A stretch of DNA of 64,000 nucleotides, taken from assembly GCA_963696625.1 (NCBI GenBank), contig CAVOKZ010000005.1:11454-75453 (forward strand), in the 5' to 3' direction. Within the stretch, counting starts at the first letter, position 1. The number at the start of each line of letters is the position of its first letter. This DNA is from JAWVFN01 sp963696625 (lineage in GTDB: Bacteria; Actinomycetota; Thermoleophilia; Solirubrobacterales; 70-9). The position numbers and the translations under genes were made by a program. This document shows, in pieces, positions 52,401 through 60,386 of this stretch. Below the pieces are notes generated by a model, which was not told where the DNA came from, searched no databases, and saw only the letters and a program-made list of their open reading frames with translations.

Positions 52401-53418
52401 GCTTGCGTCGCAGCCCGACGACGGTCTTGAGGACCTCTTGGTCAGCGGCGCCATCGACGCGAACAGCTGTCCCGATCCGTGGGCCTTGCGAGGTGAGCTG
52501 AATCTCTCCGAGGAAGGGCGGGGGCGCCTGGCGGAGCTAGCTGACGCTTGGTATCCGGGCGGCCCGATCACCGATCACGTCACGCCCCCGAACGGGCGAC
52601 GCACTATCAACAATGGGTTGCACTCGGCGCTCCTGGCTTTCGCCGCGTTGAAGGTGCCGTTGGACAAGGAGCGCTGGTTCGAGCTCTTCGAGACGAGCGC
52701 TTTCGCATTCGGCGAGCAAATAACCGAATGGGCCAAAGAGAACTACGACCCGGCGTGGAGCCAGGATGCCGCGGAGGTCATCGCCGGTTTCGAGAGCACC
52801 GAAAGCGTCGGAATGGCGGCAGATGTGATCGGGGAGTGGGACGAATCGATCGCAGATGCATTTGCGGCGAGCTTCGAGAAGCTTGACGACGATTTCGTCG
52901 GCAAGAAGATCATCAGAGGTTTGTGCAAGACCGAGAGTACGTCCGCCCTCGCAGAAATCGCCCGGGCGGCGTCAAGCGGCGAACTGCGACACGACGCGAC
53001 CGTCGAGTTGGCGCGGCTCGGCGACGTGCCCGCTCAGCTTCGCCTGCTCGGCGAAATCCAGAAGAAGGTCGCGGAGAACCCCGCTGCTCACGAGCACCGC
53101 GGGTTGGAGTGGATCGATGGCGCGGTCGACGAAGAGCTGCTTCCAGCGCTGATTCAGCTGGTGCGCACCGCTTGGGAGGCCGAAGACGCGCACTTCACGA
53201 TGCGAGCTGCGGCCGGCTCGATTGAGCGGATCGCCGGCGAGGATGCGTTAGCGATCTACGACGGTCTCATCGCTGACCCAACCCTGCACCACGGTCAGTT
53301 CCTCTGGCACAATCGCAACGAGTTCGCTCGAGACCTGGCGCGACGGAAGACCCTTGAGTCATTGCCGACGGATCGTGCCGAACTAGTCGCCGTGGTGGAC
53401 CCGTCGGACGCGAGCTGA
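49414..53418 (+). CDS. SIR2-STAND NTPase-HEAT repeat defence protein
   Basis: 1334 residues. An N-terminal SIR2-like domain (about 20-260) has VVGAGLAREAGMPDEPGL, RRLVTTNYDDAVE, VIHIHGSLADRERLIVSRSD and LLFLGFRLGENEV. A STAND/NACHT-type ATPase follows: P-loop LLVAPPGFGKSEALLR (about 345), Walker B FTLLLDAFDEV, then YVIASRPVAEID. The C-terminal 600 residues are helical repeats of HEAT type. The plan matches antiphage proteins that sense a phage component through the repeats and deplete NAD. The start is ATG 49414 or ATG 49447. Confidence 0.88.
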   Translation: MPLASLQRLDQMTLDADFSAKLSADRDVIVPVVGAGLAREAGMPDEPGLAAAFAEAAGADLGAVSLEECAEQIAEARGEDAMHELAAEVLAGFETRSTPVLELLARCPTRRLVTTNYDDAVELAVKSAGLTPVSLQPTDVESLRQPKAREVHVIHIHGSLADRERLIVSRSDRQRAMRDPHYAHFVSHIASSHRLLFLGFRLGENEVPLRTQLQWVQSLYRSEDPHLLLLPAGGGRSDLDQMIADQVVDVCWYELDPDHKSVGRAALILAPRAVTTEHAFRCQVDPEALSDYFTPPVLIRREGDKEDNDPKTAAILAELYGGVKEVTDLPEAQRSLLVAPPGFGKSEALLRCGTSLDEGSAIYASFCSLPAQIEKDEDFTAAFARFLVQSGRAFDGKTRPPTIEALADSASSFTLLLDAFDEVAVPQREAVIRTVFECAREWPHHTYVIASRPVAEIDELRQGSFVEFNLVESQSWGQRYLENRGVDKETIEALLLNAASLGSLISIPQYAKDLGELLVSGEAIPETTVELILGRQRAAIAVQSSKAGRPTQETYDWVQRLAVALELRGENSAPVSELAQIPGQGPFSVEERRELLIRSTLLRDIPDEAQFASGVVQEALCAEAILSADDPVATLRAVALADVGGEEIFRADTEHMVDLVFEAAGDELRRELRGIDPIRWARTQAAHGRKEDIEAALRMLRDFYFERRLWRAWRQDNQLRGSARTFEVLNAVQPEILTSWKEELIAETTSEERTVRGNAIDLLRVIGADESTARWLLPLVADGDPVVRRIAANAVGELRPEGAYGALASAWTGESDELALEAIGTAILELTGDEDLATVLPLLANNHRGWSRLGFWIKERVTPQLLPVFFATEGLSVDEKFDLVDDLLKNNDVVWSDSDVGALAEWVMRNIDASYKLRRSERLAELCRRHPDAALAGAERGVPSPDGLRGFDVHWLLEIDVARLEAAIASGSALPLKDVVEMRKRAHEVALPVPDPLASQPDDGLEDLLVSGAIDANSCPDPWALRGELNLSEEGRGRLAELADAWYPGGPITDHVTPPNGRRTINNGLHSALLAFAALKVPLDKERWFELFETSAFAFGEQITEWAKENYDPAWSQDAAEVIAGFESTESVGMAADVIGEWDESIADAFAASFEKLDDDFVGKKIIRGLCKTESTSALAEIARAASSGELRHDATVELARLGDVPAQLRLLGEIQKKVAENPAAHEHRGLEWIDGAVDEELLPALIQLVRTAWEAEDAHFTMRAAAGSIERIAGEDALAIYDGLIADPTLHHGQFLWHNRNEFARDLARRKTLESLPTDRAELVAVVDPSDAS

Positions 53419-53430
53419 CGAGGGTTTCCG

Positions 53431-54611
53431 TCAGGCGCGTGGGAAGGGCTCTCCGGGCGGCCAGTCCTTGGCGAGCCCAAAGTGCTCGGCGAGGTCGATC
53501 GTCCCGTCGGTGAGGCTGATCAGCCCTTGGTCGTTGGCAGTCGCACTCGGAAACGGGAAGCTCGACATCAAGGGGAAAGTCGGCCCAGGGATTGAGCCAG
53601 AGTCGCGGCATTTCCCGCGGGAAGGTCCAAGGATGGAGCTGGCTGACGACCAGAGCTGCCGACAGCCGGCGGTTGGTCGGCTCATTGCCATAGACCCAAA
53701 ATCCGTTGCGCTGACGGATCATCTTCCCTTCGCCGGGCGAGTCGGGATTGAATTGGTAGGCCTCGTTGCCGAACAACGCTTGGGCCACGTCTGTCTCCTC
53801 CATGAACGACGAGGCACAGAGGATCGCGTCGACGAAGGGACGCTCGGGACGGCCGTAACGGCCAGCCTTGCTCTTCAGCTTGCTGCGCAGCTGCGAGATG
53901 TCATTAACGAAGCCGGAAATTAACTGTCCGGAGCCGAGGACGCGATGGTCGGGCTTGCCCCTTTTGTCCGGGCTGACCGGCCATGCCTCGAAACGCACCT
54001 TCCAGCCGCGGACATCGAGCCAGAACTCTTCGAGGCTCGCCGGTCTCCTGATGCTTGTCAATCGTCGCGTCAGCGTCGAGGCCATTGAGCCAGGACTGGA
54101 TTGGCCCGACGACCTGGCGCACCTTAAGCCGATCCTCGCCCTCGGCTGCGACCTCCCTGATCGATACGAAGAAGTCAGGCTCGTCGACCTCGTCGATCGC
54201 GTCAGTCAGCCACGGCGGGGCTTTGGGGTCATCGTCGACGATCCCGGAGAAGACGACGCTGGCTTCGAGGTAGAACGATTCCTCGTCGCGGGTGAGGAGA
54301 AAGTCCGGACGCGTCTCCACGTCCGGAAGTGGCGGGTGGATCTCGATCTCGAAGCCGAGGCGCAGGAATGTCTCGTGCAGGAAAAGCTCCCACCAGGCGC
54401 CCACATGCTGCCCCTCGATGCGAGAACGGAAGCGGCCGGCTAGGTCGCCCTTCTCGCTCTCGGGATAGCGGCTGAACCAGTCCTCGAGAACGCGGCGGAC
54501 CTCGCCCCAAAACGGCTGACTTACACGGTTGAGGAATGTGTAGCCGTCCTCCTCGCCGTTCTTCGGGCTCGGATCGCTTCTCTCGAAATCGTCGAAAAGT
54601 CTAGGTGGCAC
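53431..54611 (-). pseudogene. PD-(D/E)XK-like nuclease gene with two frameshifts
   Basis: Read from ATG 54611, the first frame gives an N-terminal domain with GAWWELFLHETFLRLGFEIE, VETRPDFLLTRDEESFYLEA (an E..PD..E-x-A nuclease pattern). Near 54040 the coherent sequence moves to a second frame (SLEEFWLDVRGWKVRFEAWP, then FVDAILCASSFMEETDVAQA, LHPWTFPREMPRLWLNP). Near 53565 it moves to a third (FPFPSATANDQGLISLTDGT, ending at TGA 53431-53433). Undisturbed, it would be about 390 residues. It is either a decayed gene or has sequencing errors. It diverges from the Type III methyltransferase gene. Confidence 0.7.
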
Positions 54612-54644
54612 GGTGCTCCGAGCGGGGCGGCTGCGTCGGGGGCC

Positions 54645-54656
54645 GAGACGCGCGTC
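54645..54656. promoter_or_regulatory. Half of a repeated operator sequence
   Basis: GAGACGCGCGTC, identical to the core of the palindrome at 54718-54733 and located close to the start of the minus-strand nuclease-like gene. Confidence 0.45.
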
Positions 54657-54717
54657 CTATTTAGGCATAAGGGGAGGCGGTCCGTGCATCGACGCGGTGC
54701 AGTGAGGTCTGGTCTAT

Positions 54718-54733
54718 TGAGACGCGCGTCTCA
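54718..54733. promoter_or_regulatory. Perfect 16-bp palindrome between divergent genes
   Basis: TGAGACGCGCGTCTCA is a perfect inverted repeat in the 198-bp gap between the nuclease-like gene and the Type III mod gene. It is a likely operator shared by both. The regulator is not apparent. Confidence 0.6.
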
Positions 54734-54809
54734 GAGTTGGAGTGGACAATCCATGTGTGGGTTGGTGGGCAGTTCGCTTCCAATCCGGTCGATCAGCAAC
54801 AATCGCTAG

Positions 54810-56831
54810 GTGGCGCGCGAGGGAGCGAAAAAGCCTGGCAAGAAGCGGTCCTCGTCTAGTGGATCTTCGTCGCGGGTCGGCCGAGCCACGAAGAAGGCGA
54901 AAGCTGCCCAGCCGTCAGCGACGCGGAACACGCGGACGCGTCGCTCAAAGGCAAGGCGGCCAGGTCCACGCAAGGCGGCGCGGACGAAAGCAAGCTCCAA
55001 CGGGGCTGGCGCTGTCGATCTCGTTTCCGGTGAGAGTGAGGGGTTGGCCGGCGACGGGATGTACCTGCACTGGGAGGGTCGCCGTGGATACCGCACAAGA
55101 ATGCCGGCACCGCGCGTACTCGAGCCGGTCGAGAAGCTTGCCTACGGGGACGAGTCGGCCGGCCGGGTCATTGAGGGCGACAACCTGCAGGTGATGATCT
55201 CGCTGCGCTCCCAGTATCAGGGTCGAGTAGACGTGGCCTACCTGGACCCGCCGTACAACACGGGCAAGAAGGACTTCGCCTACTCCGACGCTCGCTTTCA
55301 CGATCCGAACGCGGACGCGGACGACCTGGTCTACGTCAACAACGAGGACGGTGGGCGGCACACGAAGTGGCTCAACTACATGGGCCCGCGGCTGTGGCTG
55401 ACCTACCAGTTGCTCGCTGATCACGGGATCTGCTTGGTCTCCATCAACGACGTCGAGCTCTTCCGGCTCGGGATGTTGATGGACGAGATCTTCGGTGAGC
55501 AGAATCGGATCGGCACCATCGTCTGGAAACAGGCGGTCGACAACAACCCGACACGAATCGCCGTCGAGCACGAGTACGTCCTCTGTTACGCGAAACGGAT
55601 TGATTCCGTGCCGGAGCGTTGGAAGGGCCTTGATCCGGCCAAGGACTGGCTTCTTGAAACGTACGAGCGGGTGCATGGTGATCACGACGACCCGGAGGAC
55701 CTCGAGAAGGCCTATCGGGCGGAGATCAAGACGCACAAAGCCGAGTACAGAAAAGCGGTGAAGGAGGGCCGCGACGATGTGGTCAACCTCGGCCGCATGG
55801 ATCGCTATCGCCACATCGATGACCGCGGGCCATGGGCCAAGGACTGGCACCTCGAAAACCCCCGCGCCGGCGGCTATCTCTACGACGTCACCCATCCGGT
55901 GACCGGAAAGCCCTGCAAGAAGCCTCCGAAGGGCTACCGCTACCCGGAGGAGTCGATGAACCAGCTGCTGGAGAACGACCTGATCGTTTTCGGCAAGGAC
56001 GAATCCGAACCGCCACAACTCCGGCGCTACCTCAGGGATGCAGCCACAGCATTGAGGAGCGTGGTTGTCATTCCCGGCCGGAACGGTTCGGATTTGCTCA
56101 ACTCGCTGATCCCTGGCGCCTCGGATCGCTACCCACACCCGAAGCCAGTTGAGCTAATCACGACCCTGCTTGGCAGCGCCGCCGATCTTGATGCCCTCGT
56201 CCTCGATCCCTTCGCCGGCTCCGGCACGACTGGTCATGCGGTCATGCGCCTCAACCAGCGCGATGGTGGCGTTCGCCGCTTCATCTTGATCGAGGAGGGT
56301 GAGAAGAACGATCGCTACTGCCGAACTCTGCTAGCGCCCCGGCTGAAGGCGGCGGTTGAGCAGGAGGAGCTCCCAGGCGGGTTCACCTTTGAGACCAAGG
56401 GTCGCCGACTTAACCGAGACGCCATCCTCGATCTCGAACGGGAAGCGATCGCCAACCTGATCGCCCAGACTGACGCGACCGGCAAGGGCCGAGGGATCAC
56501 GCGAGTTGACGGGAAACACGTCATTGGTCACAACGGACGCGAGGAGGCAATCTGCCTCTGTTGGAACGGTCGGACCAAGAGCAAGATCAGCAGTGAGGTC
56601 CTGGGCAAGATGTACGCCGAGACGAAGGAGCTTGGTCTACGCCGACCGATTCGCGCCTACGGCTCCACCTGCAGCGTCGGTGAGACAGACACCTTCCGCT
56701 TCTGCCAGATTCCCGATGAGATTCTTGCGGCACTGCAGATCGAGGAGGCTGATGGCGCTCTCGAGGGAGATCCCGAGGCAGTTGAGCGGCTCGAGGCTGC
56801 GGCACTGACCACAGCCAATGACCGACGCTAG
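54810..56831 (+). CDS. mod: Type III restriction-modification methyltransferase (Mod)
   Basis: 673 residues. A Lys/Arg/Ser-rich low-complexity N-terminus (about 65 residues) precedes an adenine-N6 beta-class methyltransferase. Catalytic motif IV is VDVAYLDPPYNTGKKDF (DPPY). The target-recognition region (about 230-400) includes WKQAVDNNPTRIAVEHEYVL, and motif I is VLDPFAGSGTTGHAVMRLN. It methylates one strand of an asymmetric site and provides specificity for Res. GTG start; its last 14 bp overlap the res gene. The basic tail is unusual and may aid DNA binding. Confidence 0.92.
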   Translation: MAREGAKKPGKKRSSSSGSSSRVGRATKKAKAAQPSATRNTRTRRSKARRPGPRKAARTKASSNGAGAVDLVSGESEGLAGDGMYLHWEGRRGYRTRMPAPRVLEPVEKLAYGDESAGRVIEGDNLQVMISLRSQYQGRVDVAYLDPPYNTGKKDFAYSDARFHDPNADADDLVYVNNEDGGRHTKWLNYMGPRLWLTYQLLADHGICLVSINDVELFRLGMLMDEIFGEQNRIGTIVWKQAVDNNPTRIAVEHEYVLCYAKRIDSVPERWKGLDPAKDWLLETYERVHGDHDDPEDLEKAYRAEIKTHKAEYRKAVKEGRDDVVNLGRMDRYRHIDDRGPWAKDWHLENPRAGGYLYDVTHPVTGKPCKKPPKGYRYPEESMNQLLENDLIVFGKDESEPPQLRRYLRDAATALRSVVVIPGRNGSDLLNSLIPGASDRYPHPKPVELITTLLGSAADLDALVLDPFAGSGTTGHAVMRLNQRDGGVRRFILIEEGEKNDRYCRTLLAPRLKAAVEQEELPGGFTFETKGRRLNRDAILDLEREAIANLIAQTDATGKGRGITRVDGKHVIGHNGREEAICLCWNGRTKSKISSEVLGKMYAETKELGLRRPIRAYGSTCSVGETDTFRFCQIPDEILAALQIEEADGALEGDPEAVERLEAAALTTANDRR

Positions 56832-59115
56832 GTTCCGGCTCTTTCCTTTCCAGGAGGAGGCATCCCAGGAGATGCTCGACTCCGCGCTTGCTTGGGTTGA
56901 CTATTCGGCCCGGAACGGCCCGCCCAAGTACGGCGCGACCGAGATCCCATTCCTTGGCCAGCTCCGTGCGGTAACGGGCTCGGGGAAGACGCCAATTCTT
57001 GCCCAGGTTGTCAGCGGGATCGGGGACGGCGTTGTTATCTGGACGACTCGGTCGAGTGCGGTCGTGGAGCAGACCTACACAAACCTCAACGGCAAATACC
57101 ACTCGCTCCTGCCAAATGGCGTCAACGTCCTTCGCGACATACCGAGCCCGATCGTCTGGCGCGATCTGATCGAGGCCGAGACCGGCCTCTCGATCTGGGT
57201 CTTGACCGTTGCTTCGTGGAACGAGGCCGAGGCGGAAAGCAATGGTTCCGACCAAGCGCGTCTTCGCCTTCGCCGGGAACAGCAAGACTGGGCCGGCAAG
57301 GGCTCTCCCTGGGACCAGCTGCGCGAGAAGCTCAATCGCCCGCTTTGGATCGTTTCCGACGAGAGCCACAACCAAAGCGCAGTCCAGCTCGACCAGCTCG
57401 CCGGACTGAAGCCGAAGGGCTTCTTCATGGCCTCAGCCACGCCGCTGGTCAACGAGCTCTTCACTAAGTGGGCCGAGGCTCTCGACGAGGACGAGGAGAC
57501 CAAGCTGCTCCTTGAAGAGGCGCAGGTGCCGGTGATCACTCGGGACGTGGTCGAGGCGAATCTACTGAAGACCACCATCGAAGTGATCGACTTTCGCAGC
57601 GGTGCTGAGGAGAGCCTCGATGGCGCGCTGGATGCTCTCGAGAAGGTGCAGAAAGCAGCGGACGAAGAGGGGGCGACGGTCAATCCGCGGGCAATCTACG
57701 TCGTCGAGCGTTCTAATCCGCCGCGCGGATCAAAGGACGAGGCTCGGCCGGTCGCGATCTGGCGCCATCTGCGCTCCCGAGGAGTACCCGCGAACGAGAT
57801 CGCGGTCTTCACCGACACGAAAGACCTCCCCGAGGACGCTGAGAAGATCACCAGCCTCAGTCAGCTGGAGGATCGCTACCGACACATCATCTTCAATCAG
57901 TCCCTGCAGGAAGGGTGGGATGACCCGGAGGCGTACGTCTGCTACTTCGATGGAGCCACCAAGTCATTCGTTCGGATTCGCCAAATCGTTGGTCGCGTCC
58001 TACGTCAGCCCAGCGCCCGCCGTTGCTCGGCTGAGGCGCTCAACACGGCAACGCTGATCATCCAGACACCGGCTGAGAGCTATGACCGGGTCATCTCCGG
58101 GCTGCGCAACGAGCTTCGCCTCTACGCCCCCGGAGACGAGCCGGCCTTTGCGACCGTCAAGTTGAAGACACGCAAGGAAGCGCTTGATCCGGTCCCGGTC
58201 AAACGCGGCAAGTCTCGGCAGCTCAAGCTCCCGCGGCGCGCCCTGAAGGCACCCTCGATGGCCAAGGTCGAGCGGATCGTGAAGACACAAGGGGAGAGGC
58301 CGTGGCCGGAGAGTGCTCTCGAGGCTCCGGGGACCGGACGCAAGGCGACCGTCGACCTGGAGGAGGGCAGCGAGCAGTACGCCTACATCGACGTACTCCG
58401 TAGTGCGCGAACCGAGAACGGCGCCTACCTGCGTCGCCGGATCCAGCAACGAAACCGGGCGTGCCTGAATGCCATCCACCCGGATCTCTTCCAAGGCCCG
58501 GCCTTCGAGCAGCAGAGCTGCCACGGCTCACAAGCCCAGGAGGACCTCAGCACCCTGGCGGCTGAAATCGTCGACTACTTCGAGGATCGGGTCGACTACC
58601 AGGACGATCCGGATCCGGAGCGGGCCACCTGGAAGGTCGATGAGTACCGCCCGCGGGGGAAGGAGATGATCGACTTCAAGCGCGCCACACACACGAAGTA
58701 CTCAAAGGCTGATCTGAATACCGACGAGCAGGAGTTTGCCGAGGCCCTCGATCGAGTCACCGGCGCCTTGTGGTGTCGCAACCCGACTACGGCTAATCAG
58801 GGCTACGGACTTCCACTACCGAAAAAGGTCGGCGACTCATCGACCTTCTATCCCGACTTCCTGATCTGGAAGGGAAATAAGTGTTGGGCCGTCGATACGA
58901 CTGGCCGCTTCCTGCTTGATGAGAAGGTCCGGGGCAAGCTGATCGCCCTCGGCACGCCGAAGATGGCCCTTGTCGTCCGTGGTGAAGTCGACCTCGGCAG
59001 CGGCTCCCGGGAAGGCAAGGAAGGCTGGAGCCTGATCCTCGGCCGGCCCAACCTGAAGCCGGTCGTCGAGCACTCTGACGATCTCGGCGCTCTGATCAAA
59101 GAGCTACTCGACTAA
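56818..59115 (+). CDS. res: Type III restriction enzyme Res subunit (DEAD-type helicase)
   Basis: 765 residues. The SF2 helicase/translocase carries motif I GQLRAVTGSGKTPI, II IVSDESHNQS (DESH), III FFMASATPLV, a motif V-like FNQSLQEGWDDPEAYVCYFD and VI RIRQIVGRVLRQPSA. The C-terminal endonuclease region reads STFYPDFLIWKGNKCWAVDT TG. The Res family normally has PD..E-x-K here; the E-x-K is replaced by D-T-T, so DNA cleavage may be weak or absent. It is translationally coupled to mod. Confidence 0.9.
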   Translation: MTDARFRLFPFQEEASQEMLDSALAWVDYSARNGPPKYGATEIPFLGQLRAVTGSGKTPILAQVVSGIGDGVVIWTTRSSAVVEQTYTNLNGKYHSLLPNGVNVLRDIPSPIVWRDLIEAETGLSIWVLTVASWNEAEAESNGSDQARLRLRREQQDWAGKGSPWDQLREKLNRPLWIVSDESHNQSAVQLDQLAGLKPKGFFMASATPLVNELFTKWAEALDEDEETKLLLEEAQVPVITRDVVEANLLKTTIEVIDFRSGAEESLDGALDALEKVQKAADEEGATVNPRAIYVVERSNPPRGSKDEARPVAIWRHLRSRGVPANEIAVFTDTKDLPEDAEKITSLSQLEDRYRHIIFNQSLQEGWDDPEAYVCYFDGATKSFVRIRQIVGRVLRQPSARRCSAEALNTATLIIQTPAESYDRVISGLRNELRLYAPGDEPAFATVKLKTRKEALDPVPVKRGKSRQLKLPRRALKAPSMAKVERIVKTQGERPWPESALEAPGTGRKATVDLEEGSEQYAYIDVLRSARTENGAYLRRRIQQRNRACLNAIHPDLFQGPAFEQQSCHGSQAQEDLSTLAAEIVDYFEDRVDYQDDPDPERATWKVDEYRPRGKEMIDFKRATHTKYSKADLNTDEQEFAEALDRVTGALWCRNPTTANQGYGLPLPKKVGDSSTFYPDFLIWKGNKCWAVDTTGRFLLDEKVRGKLIALGTPKMALVVRGEVDLGSGSREGKEGWSLILGRPNLKPVVEHSDDLGALIKELLD

Positions 59116-59136
59116 GCCCGCGGGCTGAGCGCTCTC

Positions 59137-60072
59137 ATGACATCGGGAACCCTCAGCGCCGCCATTTCCCTGAACGATGTTGGCGACTACCTGGCTTTGG
59201 CCGGAACGATCCTCGGCGCCGGCGCCGCTCTGCTCGTTGTGAGTGCGGCAATTCGCGGGCTCTACCGCCGGACGGTCGGTAGACGTCGCGACCGCTACCG
59301 GCGGCTATCCCGTCTCGGTAACCGGGCCCAAGTTGACTTCTTCACCTCGGCGTTAGGGGATCCACCGGTGATCCGGCGCAACATCGAGGGACAGAAACTC
59401 GACCACAAGCTCTTCCAGGAAATGGAGGAACAGGAGGTTGTCGAGTGGGAGGACCCGCCGCTCCTGAAGGTCACCTACATCGAGTGCTTCTGGGTCGACC
59501 GCGACTACTACGTCCAAGCGATCGCCGATGAGGATGAGACCGTGCTCTCCTGGTCGGTGACGACGCGGAGCAAGCGCTTCAAACCCAAGTTCATCGGAGT
59601 TCCGAAGCCGTCATGGCGAGCGCGGCGCAGGCTTAAAAAGGAAGTCGGGGTCGACTGGAAACCCCATTTCACGCTCCGCGAGGGACAAACGCGCTTCGCT
59701 GAGCTGGCTCCCGACGGAGGTGTCCCGCAGGCCATCAGGGTCAGTCGGGGGGCTCGGACATATGCGTACTCGGAGATCTACTACTTCGGCAACCCGGGCT
59801 ACTACCAGCACTTCGTCTTCACAGCTAGCGGCGCAGCAGGGCGCTTCCCGACCGGCCGCATCGGTGAGGTGTGGGACGAGACCGGCGAGCGGTGGCCTGA
59901 TGACCCGTACCAGGTGGAGGCCTCAGCACCATTCGAGCAATTGAAGGCGGTCGCGGAATTCCGCGAGCAGACGGTGGTGACGACCTACACAGTTGTCTCG
60001 ATCGACCTACCGCTCGAGTTCTACCCTTCCGAGTTCGGTCCATTCGAGGACTGGGTTCGCACCCTGCCTTAG
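59137..60072 (+). CDS. ETEC_3214-domain membrane-associated protein
   Basis: 311 residues. One N-terminal membrane helix (LALAGTILGAGAALLVVSAA) is followed by a basic stretch (YRRTVGRRRDRYRRLSRLG). The soluble domain contains LKVTYIECFWVDRDYYVQAI and VLSWSVTTRSKRFKPKFIGV, wording I associate with the ETEC_3214 family of unknown function. It starts 21 bp after the res gene and is probably co-transcribed with the Type III system. It may be a membrane-localised accessory or independent cargo. Confidence 0.65.
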   Translation: MTSGTLSAAISLNDVGDYLALAGTILGAGAALLVVSAAIRGLYRRTVGRRRDRYRRLSRLGNRAQVDFFTSALGDPPVIRRNIEGQKLDHKLFQEMEEQEVVEWEDPPLLKVTYIECFWVDRDYYVQAIADEDETVLSWSVTTRSKRFKPKFIGVPKPSWRARRRLKKEVGVDWKPHFTLREGQTRFAELAPDGGVPQAIRVSRGARTYAYSEIYYFGNPGYYQHFVFTASGAAGRFPTGRIGEVWDETGERWPDDPYQVEASAPFEQLKAVAEFREQTVVTTYTVVSIDLPLEFYPSEFGPFEDWVRTLP

Positions 60073-60212
60073 CTCCCCGCTCGCAGCCGAACACCTCGAA
60101 GCATCTGTTGGCTGAGTGTTTCGGCCGCTGGCGTGATCCGACAGGTAGCTGGGACAGTTCCCACGGTTCTCAGTCGTTCCGGGCAGTGGACAGCGTCCGC
60201 AAAAACCATCCA

Positions 60213-60363
60213 CAAACCATCCGCTGTGCGGATGGTTTGGTGCCCGCCCCGCCCCATGGTCATGCGGTTTGAGGGGGTCGGCGCGCCTCGACTTCGGTCT
60301 CTCTACGAGATCCCGAAGTCGAGGCGCTTGACCTGTGAGCTGGTGGCAGTGGGGCGGGGCGGG
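60213..60363 (+). other. Conserved multi-hairpin element, copy 2 (candidate oriT)
   Basis: Hairpin A: CAAACCATCCG (60213-60223) pairs perfectly with 60229-60239 over a 5-nt loop. The outer stem CCCGCCCCGCCCCA (60243-60256) pairs with 60350-60363. The nested stem GCGCCTCGACTTCGG (60283-60297) pairs perfectly with 60313-60327, and its loop again contains CTCTACGAG. Stem sequences differ from copy 1 on both sides, so pairing is what is conserved. The gap 60073-60386 holds nothing else recognised. Confidence 0.72.
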
Positions 60364-60386
60364 AACAGGGGCGGAGGGGGACTGAG

